From: Bacteroidaceae bacterium
Lineage (GTDB): Bacteria; Bacteroidota; Bacteroidia; Bacteroidales; Bacteroidaceae
DNA: 36,676 bases
Assembly: GCA_017651245.1 (NCBI GenBank)
Contig: JAGCDQ010000070.1
Location: 1-36,676, forward strand
Direction: 5' to 3'
The translations under genes and the position numbers were made by a program. Shown here piece after piece: positions 8,274-15,712 of this stretch (position 1 is its first letter; each line of letters begins with the position of its first letter). The notes beneath the pieces are model-generated. The model saw only the letters and a program-made list of their open reading frames with translations, did no database searches and had not been told where the DNA came from.

Positions 8274-9428
8274 CTACTTGAAAATCTTCTGTGCGAAGAG
8301 CGTCAGGTAGATGCGCCAATTACGCCAAATGTGACCCCCATCATTCTCGTAATATTCGTATGGATAGTGATGTTCGTCAAGATAACCACGAAGTTGCGTG
8401 TTCATCTGCATCAGGAAATCCTCCTTGCCGATAGCGATCCAGAAGAGCTTGGGCTTCGAAGCGAAAAGGCGAGCCATCTGCTCATCAAACTTCGCATCAT
8501 TCTGCTGCATCCGTGCTGCTGCCGACTGAAGTCCGTAGTAGTCGAACACCTCAGGATAGAGACGCGAGATGCCGAAGGTGTGACCACCACCCATTGAAAG
8601 TCCCGTCACAGCACGTCCAGAACGCTTTCTGATGGTCTTGTAGTGGCTGTCCACATAGTTCACAATATCCATGAAGCTTTCCTCCATCGTCGCTTTGGCA
8701 CCACGTTGGTTGAAGGCGTTGCCATCAGGGGTGTACATCCCCTCATGCCACCAACCAGGAGCGGCATTGCAGGTTGGGTTACCATTCGGCATCACCACAA
8801 TCATCGGCACACACTTGCCCTCTGCAATGAGGTTGTCCATAATCTGTGAAGCACGACCCAAGTCGCCCCAAGCAGTCTCATCGCCTCCGTGTCCATGCAA
8901 CAGATACATCACAGGGAAGGCTTTCTTGCCGTCGTAGGCAGCAGGCAAATAGACCGTCATGCGGCGTTGTTGCCCCAAGGTGGGGCTATCGTACCACACA
9001 CGGCTCAGCGTTCCATGCGGCACGTTATTGACAGAATAGAGGTGTCCCTTGTCATCGTTAGACTTCGTCACAATGAAGATATTGCTCAAGGTCGAGATGT
9101 CGCGATTGACATAGCTGTTGGCAGGGTCGATGAAACGCTGACCATCCACAGAGAGGCTGTAAGAATACAACTCAGGATTCAATGCGGTCGTCGTTCCTGT
9201 CCAGACACCATTCTCCTGCTTCGTCAGGTTCAGTCGCTGATTGCCAATCTCGTTGAAATCGCCGCTGACCGTCACCCGCTGGGCAGAAGGATCGTAGAAA
9301 TTGAACGTCACAGTACCATCAGCATTCACCACAGGGGACTGCACACGGGGACGCTGTCCCAGCTGCTGCTGAGCAAAACTGCTCATCGCCATCAGGCTGC
9401 AGCACACATAAATCATGAACTTTTTCAT
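8274..9428 (-). CDS. Secreted CE1-like esterase with N-terminal CBM48/E-set domain
   Basis: A 384-residue secreted protein. Residues about 30-120 form an E-set/CBM48-like beta-sandwich (GTVTFNFYDPSAQRVTVSGDF). Residues about 140-380 are an esterase D-type alpha/beta hydrolase: oxyanion segment MYLLHGHGGDETAW, nucleophile GLSMGGG with Ser278, a candidate Asp in GKEDFL, and His366 in DGGHIWRNW. Proteins of this architecture are feruloyl or acetyl esterases that strip side groups from xylan and pectin. Its ATG overlaps the stop of the dehydrogenase gene as ATGA, indicating translational coupling, and the GH9 genes follow closely. An esterase working with glucanases on plant cell wall is the natural reading; substrate is not shown. 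Confidence 0.88.
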   Translation of the reverse strand: MKKFMIYVCCSLMAMSSFAQQQLGQRPRVQSPVVNADGTVTFNFYDPSAQRVTVSGDFNEIGNQRLNLTKQENGVWTGTTTALNPELYSYSLSVDGQRFIDPANSYVNRDISTLSNIFIVTKSNDDKGHLYSVNNVPHGTLSRVWYDSPTLGQQRRMTVYLPAAYDGKKAFPVMYLLHGHGGDETAWGDLGRASQIMDNLIAEGKCVPMIVVMPNGNPTCNAAPGWWHEGMYTPDGNAFNQRGAKATMEESFMDIVNYVDSHYKTIRKRSGRAVTGLSMGGGHTFGISRLYPEVFDYYGLQSAAARMQQNDAKFDEQMARLFASKPKLFWIAIGKEDFLMQMNTQLRGYLDEHHYPYEYYENDGGHIWRNWRIYLTLFAQKIFK

Positions 9429-10609
9429 CCTCTTGCCATTTGATAGATTGCTTGCATATCTTTTGCCTCCAGCACTTTCAAGCCGCCACAGGTACTCTTT
9501 CCGTCACGACTGCACTTGCGGGTCATCTCCTTGATTTCCGCATCGGTGATATCACGTCCGATCAGCTCCTTGATGTTGATAGGCATTCCGATGGCGTGAT
9601 AGAAACGCTCCATCGCCTCGATACCCTTCAGGGCGGTTCCCTCTGGGTTGGTGAAGTCATTAGGAACATCCATCACATTGACAGCAAAGCGCACGAAACG
9701 ACGCAGGTTCTCATGCATCACATAGCGTGCCCAACTTGGCCAGATAGCAGCCAAACCTGCACCATGCGTCACATCGAACATACCACTGAGTTCATGCTCC
9801 AACTGATGCGTTGCCCAGTCTTCGTCCACACCACAGCCCGTCAGACCGTTGTGCATCAAACTGCCGCCCCACATGATCTGGGCACGATAACGATAATCTT
9901 CAGGATTCTTCAACACGGCAAACACGGCATTCTTCATGCTGCGCAACATCGCCTCAGCCAAATCGGTCGTCAAGTCCATATCATCATCTTTGGTGAAGTA
10001 ACGTTCCATTGTATGCATCATCATATCCGTCACACCAGCCGCCGTCTGATAAGGAGGCAACGTGAATGTGCGACGAGGATTCATGATGGCGAACTTCGGA
10101 CGGGACAAATTGTTGGAATAGCCCAGTTTCACATCGCCCTCCTCATTCGTGATGACGCTGGATTCGCTCATCTCACTACCTGCTGCAGGAATGGTCAGCA
10201 CAGCCGCCACAGGCAGCATCTTCGTCGCCTTCTCCTTGCCGAGATAGAAATCCCACACATTTCCCTTGTAAGGCACACCATAAGCGATGCACTTGGCTGA
10301 ATCGATAACGCTGCCGCCACCTACAGCCAAGATGAAGTCAATCCCCTTCTGGCGACACAGTTCAATACCCTTCTGAGCCAATGAGAGTCGGGGATTGGGC
10401 ACGACACCACCTAATTTCACAAAGTCGATACCAGCCTCCTGAAGCTGATTGATAATCTTGACCAAAAGTCCTGAACGGATGGCACTCTGACCACCATAAT
10501 GTACCAGCACCTTCTTGCCGCCATACTTTTTCACCAGACGAGCCACCTGCTCTTCTGATTTCTCACCGAAGATCACTTCGGTCGGAGCATAAAAACTAAA
10601 ATCCTTCAT
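9425..10609 (-). CDS. Iron-dependent alcohol dehydrogenase, YqhD/BdhA type
   Basis: A 394-residue cytoplasmic group III alcohol dehydrogenase. The nucleotide-binding GGGS is at 97-100 with VIDSAK directly after. The metal ligands are Asp195 and His199 (TDMMMHTMERY), His268 (WATHQLEHELSG) and His282 (THGAG), a spacing identical to that of E. coli YqhD (194/198/267/281). Members reduce aldehydes with NADPH, including short aldehydes and butyraldehyde. The motif PAAGSEMSESSVI is typical. It is the first gene of a run with esterase and two GH9 genes and overlaps the esterase by four bases. A role in removing aldehydes freed from plant material or in redox balance is inference. No obvious TAnnTTTG box lies directly upstream. 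Confidence 0.93.
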   Translation of the reverse strand: MKDFSFYAPTEVIFGEKSEEQVARLVKKYGGKKVLVHYGGQSAIRSGLLVKIINQLQEAGIDFVKLGGVVPNPRLSLAQKGIELCRQKGIDFILAVGGGSVIDSAKCIAYGVPYKGNVWDFYLGKEKATKMLPVAAVLTIPAAGSEMSESSVITNEEGDVKLGYSNNLSRPKFAIMNPRRTFTLPPYQTAAGVTDMMMHTMERYFTKDDDMDLTTDLAEAMLRSMKNAVFAVLKNPEDYRYRAQIMWGGSLMHNGLTGCGVDEDWATHQLEHELSGMFDVTHGAGLAAIWPSWARYVMHENLRRFVRFAVNVMDVPNDFTNPEGTALKGIEAMERFYHAIGMPINIKELIGRDITDAEIKEMTRKCSRDGKSTCGGLKVLEAKDMQAIYQMARG

Positions 10610-10648
10610 ATCTCTATCATATAAAAATTACAAATATCAACTTAAATT

Positions 10649-10757
10649 GCGCCGTTGGCGCCGAAGAAAAAATATAAAAAAACAAGTAAAGATATAAAAA
10701 ACAATTTTTATTTATTTTTTCCTGTTTTTACCTATTTTTCTTTCGGCGGCTTGCCGC
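10649..10757. repeat. AT-rich inverted repeat with GC-rich ends
   Basis: The arms at about 10657-10686 (GGCGCCGAAGAAAAAAT...) and 10721-10750 (...ATTTTTCTTTCGGCGGC) are imperfect inverted copies. Each end also carries its own small hairpin: GCGCC-GTT-GGCGC (10649-10661) and GCGGC-TT-GCCGC (10746-10757). It fills the space between the barrel gene stop and the dehydrogenase start. It does not look like a classical terminator. Confidence 0.6.
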
Positions 10758-10775
10758 AATAAATCTCAAGCCTCA

Positions 10776-13673
10776 TTACCTGTCTTTGTTACCCCACTTC
10801 TTGTCATACTTTCCTTCCGTATCAGCCTTTCCGCCAAACACGTTGAGTCGGTAGCGAACGTGCAGCATAGCGTAGGAGTTGATGCTGTTGTAGCGTGTAT
10901 CGCTTCGACTAGTGGCATTCACCCATCGGTCATAATTGCTCTGCTCTCGCAAGAGGTCGTAGAAGTTGAGTGCCACCACGAGCGTCTTGCTTCTGAGGAA
11001 TGTTTTGGAAATCTGTCCATTCCAGATGAGTTCGTTGGTGTTCATCGATGGGTCGTTGTAACCCCTTCGGCTGTGTTGACGCAGGTTCGTGCTGATTTCG
11101 AAGTCTGCAGGCAGTCGGACAAGCATCTGACCACCATAACTGAACTGCCACGTGTCCAGATTCGCATTCGGCTGCAATTCGTTGCGAGTATGCTGATAAG
11201 TCACGTTTCCGTCGAGCGTCACTTCGAGCCAAGAATTGCGGAAGCTGGCATTGAGTCGTTCATTCAGGTTGATGGAACGAGTGGTGTTCTTCTGGGCATC
11301 CGCCTTCTGCTGTGCCACATAGCTCACATAGTTATTATAGCGCGCACGGGTGTCTGTTCCGATATTCCAACGACCTAAGGTATCGATGGCTGTATTGAAC
11401 GTGAAACCACCATCCGCGTTCCAGTTTCCGTTGATGTTCTCAGGACGTGAAGTGCTTCCACCCGTCTCGGCATTGTAGCGTACCAAATTGGAGATGCTGT
11501 TGCGGATGTGACGATAGTTGGCATAGACCACGATGGAGCGTTTCCACTTGGAGATGTAATCGTTGTAATAAAGATTGAGCGTGTTGGTGAACTGAGGCTT
11601 CAATCCCGGGTTTCCCTGCGTGATGTAGAGCGGATTGGAGTCGTCGGTGATGTCGAGCAGTTGCGTGATGTCGGGCTGTCGCGTGTCACCACGATATTGG
11701 ATGCGGAAACTGCTCTGGTCGCTGAACTTATAACGGAAGTTAAAGGTCGGCGTGAAATTCGTCACCGTGCGGACAGTGTCCACATACTTGCCACGATAGT
11801 CCTGAATGAAGTTGGAACGCTGAGGTTGCAGGAGCACACCCACGTTGTAGTCGTATTTCTCCTCACGATGGCGCAAGGTCAAGCGAATGTTGTGAGTGTA
11901 GTTCTTGTACTCAGAATAGCGGCTCAGGTTCTTGTCCAGAAAATCCTCCAGCGGAGCATCCAAAGCGGCAAACGCCGAGTTAGGTCCGAGCCAACTGCCC
12001 CAATCCCGATAGGCTGGCACGATGCCGGCAAAGACATCCGTAGCCTCATGACTGAAATCGAACGTCTGACGGTCACTCTTGTTTTGGTTGTAACGCAGTT
12101 CGTAGCTTACCGTCAGATGCGCACCCTTCCAGAGCGGTTCCGTATAGTTGGTCCTCAACACATAGCCCTTGTTGTCGCTGGGCGTTTCGTTGTAGCGAGC
12201 GGTGAAATAAGTGGAATCCTGTCCTGCCTGATTCTGTTTCAGGAACAAGTGCACCTCGTTGTTCGAGGCATTCTTCTGGCGATTGTCCCCTGCACTACCC
12301 TCCACACGGAGCATGACGTTTCGTCCCTTCGGATTCAAACGACGATAGAACTGCAACATTCCCCAGATGTTTCGGTTGCGCCCATAACTGAGACTGGCCT
12401 GATCGTTTCTGTTCACCGCCAGTTTCCGCTGAGTCATCAGGTCGATGGCTTCGTCGGTCAACGGATTCGTCGTATAAAGATAAGGGTCATCGCTGTAGGT
12501 GGCAGAAAGGGAAGTCGTCGTTCCATCGTTGGTACCCGTCGAACCATTGGCACGCAACATGATGTTGCTCAAGGTGTCAGGCTTCCACTCCACACGCAGG
12601 TTCCCATTCCAGTTATTGCTACGCGTCAAGTTCACGGAAGTGCTGTTGGAGAAGGTACGGTAGTCCTGACTATAGAAGTTCTCACGGGCATTCTCGTTAC
12701 GGTTGTCACCATTTCGATGGTTCCAACGCACACTGAGGTCCACCTTCAACTTTTCATCATCATCATAGTTCAGGTTACCGCTCAACATCTTGTTGGTGTT
12801 CAATCCTCGACGGTTCCACCAACCTGCATTCTCCTCCTTGTTGTTGGCATTGCCCATGATCATGATGCGTGTCTTGTCCGTGAAACTACTGCCCGATCCA
12901 CGCATCGCATAACGCTCTTCCGTACCTCCTGCAATATCGAGATTGGTCATGTAGCCACGATTCATTCCCTTCTTGATGGTGAAATCCAACACGGTTTCCT
13001 TCTCTCCGTCATCAATGCCTGTGATGCGTGACTGGTCACTCTGCTGATCGTAGTATTTCACGTTCTGGATGATGCTCACAGGGAGGTTCTTCAAAGCGGT
13101 CTCGATATCACCCAGCAAAAACTCCTTGCCGTCCACCAATATTTTTTGCACCACCTTACCATTGATGGTGATGTTACCATCCTCGTCGATATCGGCACCA
13201 GGCAGTCGCTTGATGAGTTCCTCCACCGCCGAACCTTCAGGGGTGCGGAATGCCTCGGGGTTGTAGAGCAAGGTGTCCTTCTTCACCACCACTTGTGCCA
13301 CATTCGCCGACACCACCGCCTCTTTCAGCATCCGGTCGTCCGTCGCCATACGGATATTGCCCAAGTCCAAGTTCTGCTCTCGACGGAGCGTCACTTCCCG
13401 TTCTATCGTCTGATAACCCACAAACGAAATCCTCAGTCGGAACGTGCCCACCGTGGGTACATCCACTGAAAAGTTTCCTCGCTCGTTGGAGACAGTTCCT
13501 CCCACGAAAGCACTATCTGCCACAGTAAACAACTGCACAGACACATGTTCCATCGGTTCCTTCGAATCGATATCCGTCAAATAACCATTAATTGTAAAAC
13601 GCCGTGCTTCCTGCGCAAAAGCGCACAACGCGGTTACACAAAGGAGCACAAATAACAATAATATCTTCCTCAT
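10776..13673 (-). CDS. Outer-membrane beta-barrel protein with carboxypeptidase-regulatory-like domain
   Basis: A 965-residue protein with signal peptide (MRKILLLFVLLCVTALCAFAQ). Residues about 25-110 are a carboxypeptidase-regulatory-like beta-sandwich (FTINGYLTD...NERGNFSVDV...LRISFVGYQ). A plug-like segment follows (about 125-235: VVVKKDTLLYNPEAFRTPEGS, then INGKVVQKILVDGKEF), and the rest is a beta-barrel rich in alternating aromatic strands, matching the outer-membrane beta-barrel family related to TonB-dependent receptors. No SusC-type signature and no SusD partner are seen, so a glycan-import role should not be assumed. It stands alone between the dehydrogenase operon and a GH43 gene, and a 16-base palindrome lies about 50 bases upstream of its start. 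Confidence 0.85.
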   Translation of the reverse strand: MRKILLLFVLLCVTALCAFAQEARRFTINGYLTDIDSKEPMEHVSVQLFTVADSAFVGGTVSNERGNFSVDVPTVGTFRLRISFVGYQTIEREVTLRREQNLDLGNIRMATDDRMLKEAVVSANVAQVVVKKDTLLYNPEAFRTPEGSAVEELIKRLPGADIDEDGNITINGKVVQKILVDGKEFLLGDIETALKNLPVSIIQNVKYYDQQSDQSRITGIDDGEKETVLDFTIKKGMNRGYMTNLDIAGGTEERYAMRGSGSSFTDKTRIMIMGNANNKEENAGWWNRRGLNTNKMLSGNLNYDDDEKLKVDLSVRWNHRNGDNRNENARENFYSQDYRTFSNSTSVNLTRSNNWNGNLRVEWKPDTLSNIMLRANGSTGTNDGTTTSLSATYSDDPYLYTTNPLTDEAIDLMTQRKLAVNRNDQASLSYGRNRNIWGMLQFYRRLNPKGRNVMLRVEGSAGDNRQKNASNNEVHLFLKQNQAGQDSTYFTARYNETPSDNKGYVLRTNYTEPLWKGAHLTVSYELRYNQNKSDRQTFDFSHEATDVFAGIVPAYRDWGSWLGPNSAFAALDAPLEDFLDKNLSRYSEYKNYTHNIRLTLRHREEKYDYNVGVLLQPQRSNFIQDYRGKYVDTVRTVTNFTPTFNFRYKFSDQSSFRIQYRGDTRQPDITQLLDITDDSNPLYITQGNPGLKPQFTNTLNLYYNDYISKWKRSIVVYANYRHIRNSISNLVRYNAETGGSTSRPENINGNWNADGGFTFNTAIDTLGRWNIGTDTRARYNNYVSYVAQQKADAQKNTTRSINLNERLNASFRNSWLEVTLDGNVTYQHTRNELQPNANLDTWQFSYGGQMLVRLPADFEISTNLRQHSRRGYNDPSMNTNELIWNGQISKTFLRSKTLVVALNFYDLLREQSNYDRWVNATSRSDTRYNSINSYAMLHVRYRLNVFGGKADTEGKYDKKWGNKDR

Positions 13674-13724
13674 AAAGTGTTGTGTTGTGTGTCTAAATTT
13701 CTCTCTCCATTCATAGACTCCATC

Positions 13725-13740
13725 TTGACATAAATGTCAA
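13725..13740. promoter_or_regulatory. Perfect palindrome TTGACAT-AA-ATGTCAA upstream of the barrel gene
   Basis: A 7+2+7 perfect inverted repeat lies 52 bases upstream of the start codon of the outer-membrane barrel gene. Its size and position fit an operator for a dimeric regulator, but no regulator gene is adjacent and no promoter box could be aligned confidently. Confidence 0.35.
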
Positions 13741-13865
13741 AAGAAACATGAATCTATTATGATTTTTTAACTAAAAGGCGCATTTTTTCATCCGAATAAG
13801 CACAAATACACGGTTTTATAGCGTCTTTTTTAGGCGTTGAAGCCCCTTTCTATGTATTGGCGACA

Positions 13866-15563
13866 TCAGTTCGCCCAATACTTCTTGCCTTTCTCGTCAA
13901 GGTAAAAGCCCTTCGCTGGTTTACCCTTCAGCAGACGGCCTCCAAAATCATAATATCTCGGAATGGACGGAGAAGGTTCGAACACAAAGGGGGCGCTGAT
14001 GCCATCAGGCACTTCGTTTGAGAACTGCCAGGAATCGAACTGAAATGTGGAGGACTCTGTGCAGACAAAATACACATCCTTCGTGCCCTTGCACAATGCA
14101 GGGTCAACATCCACTTTGTAGTCGCTCAGATAGGCAGAGGTGGTCTCTATGGTGGCAACAGGGGTTGAAGTTCTTGTACCCAGACGCACTTCAATGACAC
14201 CCTTTCCCTTGACACTGACGGTGAGGGAGGTAGCCCCAGAAGTGCCGAAATCCACATTGCGCACCAAAGTCCAGGCATCCTTCACCATCTTCACCAACAG
14301 TTTGCTGGAAGCATCATTTCCCAAGTTGCTGATTTCGGTGTTCTTGATCAAATTGGAGAAATGCTCATAGTCCACTCCACCACACGTGGCCATCGTCTCA
14401 GCCTCTTGCAGTTCGTAAGGGTTCAACTTCTTGATGGGCTCCACACCTTTCGAATCCAGCGTCACCGTGCTGATCTTCTGTGCACTCTCTACCACGGTTG
14501 CCTTATTCACACAGATGGAACGGTAGGTGCTGGCATCGCTTGGAACAGCGTTCTTTTTCTTCATGTTTTCCAACAAGGCTCCTGAATGATAAATGTGGTA
14601 GTAAGTGCCTTGAAATTTATGTAGGTGGGAGTGGTTGTTGGGGGAGGTGCCTGGATGAGGACCATAAACGCCCTTGTATTTCCACGAGTCAGGGTCCATC
14701 GGGTCGTCGCTCACCATATAGCACATCGTGCATGAACCTGGGGCTGACACACTAATGCCTTTGTCATTCTGGTATTTATTCCAGTCATTGCGACCTCTCC
14801 ACGATGAGCAGTAAGTATAGACGAACTTGCCACCGATGATGTTCAGTTCGCTGGCTTCAAAGTGGTAGGGAGCAGGCAATTTGACCGCCCTGCCATCAAT
14901 GGCTGTCATGTTGGACTTGAGTTTGGCGATGCGAGCATTGTTAGGCTGCAGGTTGCTGCCTTGATTGTTGGGGTCACCGCCACCAAAAGCGATCCAGCCT
15001 GTTCCGTCTTCATCAATCATCACACCCGGGTCGAAAACCCAGTTGCAGGGACTCACACCCGGTGTGCTGCCAGTAATCATCGGACCATTCAGCGGCGAAG
15101 TCCAAGGACCCACAGGCGAAGAGGCTTTCAATACACCGACACTGCCGCCACTATTGGCAAAGTAAAGGAAGAACTCCGGTTTCCCGATGATGTTGGTACG
15201 CCAAGTCACGGAAGGTGCCCATGACGCAGCGAAACTTCCACCCCATCCTGAGCACACTTTGCCCACATCGATGGTTCCGTGAAAGGTCCAGTTCACCATG
15301 TCATCCGTAGAGAAGACAACCAGCGACTTGATATCGCCATATTTGTTTTCCCCCTTCTTTCCGTTCTTGATGAATTGCTGGTGGTCGTTCGAACCATATA
15401 CGTAGAGACGGCCATTATATTCAAGTGCCGTAGGGTCTGCACAATAGACGGAAGCACTCAGCGGATTGGAATTAGTAGTGCTCTTAAAGAACATGCTTGT
15501 CTGGGCTTTGGCTGTCAAAGACATCGCCACCGCCACAATCGTCAGGAAAAAATTCTTATACAT
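13866..15563 (-). CDS. Secreted glycoside hydrolase family 43 enzyme with CBM6-like domain and C-terminal sorting-type tail
   Basis: A 565-residue protein starting MYKNFFLTIVAVAMSLTAKA. The five-bladed GH43 domain spans about 33-340, with catalytic base Asp43 (CADPTALEYNG), pKa-modulating Asp178 (WVFDPGVMIDEDG) and acid Glu236 in FEASEL. Residues about 395-520 look like a CBM6 carbohydrate-binding module (ELQEAETMATCGGVDYE...). The last 32 residues contain YYDFGGRLLKGKPAKGFYLD, resembling the tails of secreted Prevotella and other Bacteroidetes proteins. GH43 enzymes remove arabinose or xylose units or cut arabinan. A farther upstream start would add a non-signal segment and cross the divergent promoter region, so 15563 is preferred. 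Confidence 0.87.
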   Translation of the reverse strand: MYKNFFLTIVAVAMSLTAKAQTSMFFKSTTNSNPLSASVYCADPTALEYNGRLYVYGSNDHQQFIKNGKKGENKYGDIKSLVVFSTDDMVNWTFHGTIDVGKVCSGWGGSFAASWAPSVTWRTNIIGKPEFFLYFANSGGSVGVLKASSPVGPWTSPLNGPMITGSTPGVSPCNWVFDPGVMIDEDGTGWIAFGGGDPNNQGSNLQPNNARIAKLKSNMTAIDGRAVKLPAPYHFEASELNIIGGKFVYTYCSSWRGRNDWNKYQNDKGISVSAPGSCTMCYMVSDDPMDPDSWKYKGVYGPHPGTSPNNHSHLHKFQGTYYHIYHSGALLENMKKKNAVPSDASTYRSICVNKATVVESAQKISTVTLDSKGVEPIKKLNPYELQEAETMATCGGVDYEHFSNLIKNTEISNLGNDASSKLLVKMVKDAWTLVRNVDFGTSGATSLTVSVKGKGVIEVRLGTRTSTPVATIETTSAYLSDYKVDVDPALCKGTKDVYFVCTESSTFQFDSWQFSNEVPDGISAPFVFEPSPSIPRYYDFGGRLLKGKPAKGFYLDEKGKKYWAN

Positions 15564-15598
15564 CAGTTTCAGTGAGAATTTAGGTATGAATTGGGTTG

Positions 15599-15606
15599 CA
15601 AAGTTA
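15599..15606 (-). promoter_or_regulatory. -7 promoter box for the GH43 gene
   Basis: CAAAGTTA on the plus strand reads TAACTTTG on the minus strand, 36 bases before the GH43 start codon. It faces away from the box serving the divergent GH2 gene. No clean -33 element was found. Confidence 0.5.
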
Positions 15607-15668
15607 GAAAAAAGTTCACAAACTAAAAAATAATCCTTGCTCCTAATCCCTAACTTCCAACTTTTTCG

Positions 15669-15676
15669 TACCTTTG
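15669..15676 (+). promoter_or_regulatory. -7 promoter box for the GH2 gene
   Basis: TACCTTTG matches the TAnnTTTG consensus and lies 37 bases before the GH2 start. With the box at 15599-15606 it makes a compact divergent promoter pair within 150 bases, which may allow shared control of GH43 and GH2. Confidence 0.55.
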
Positions 15677-15712
15677 TCCCGAAATTCAAAACCTATTTAA
15701 TCAGTTGCTAAC

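Noticed and set aside
11508-13031. Long plus-strand open frame antisense to the outer-membrane barrel gene
   Set aside because: Composition is dominated by Val, Ile and His without recognisable domains; the minus-strand barrel gene explains the region.
10776-13673. Barrel gene considered as SusC of a polysaccharide utilisation locus
   Set aside because: It lacks the longer SusC signature and there is no SusD gene next to it.
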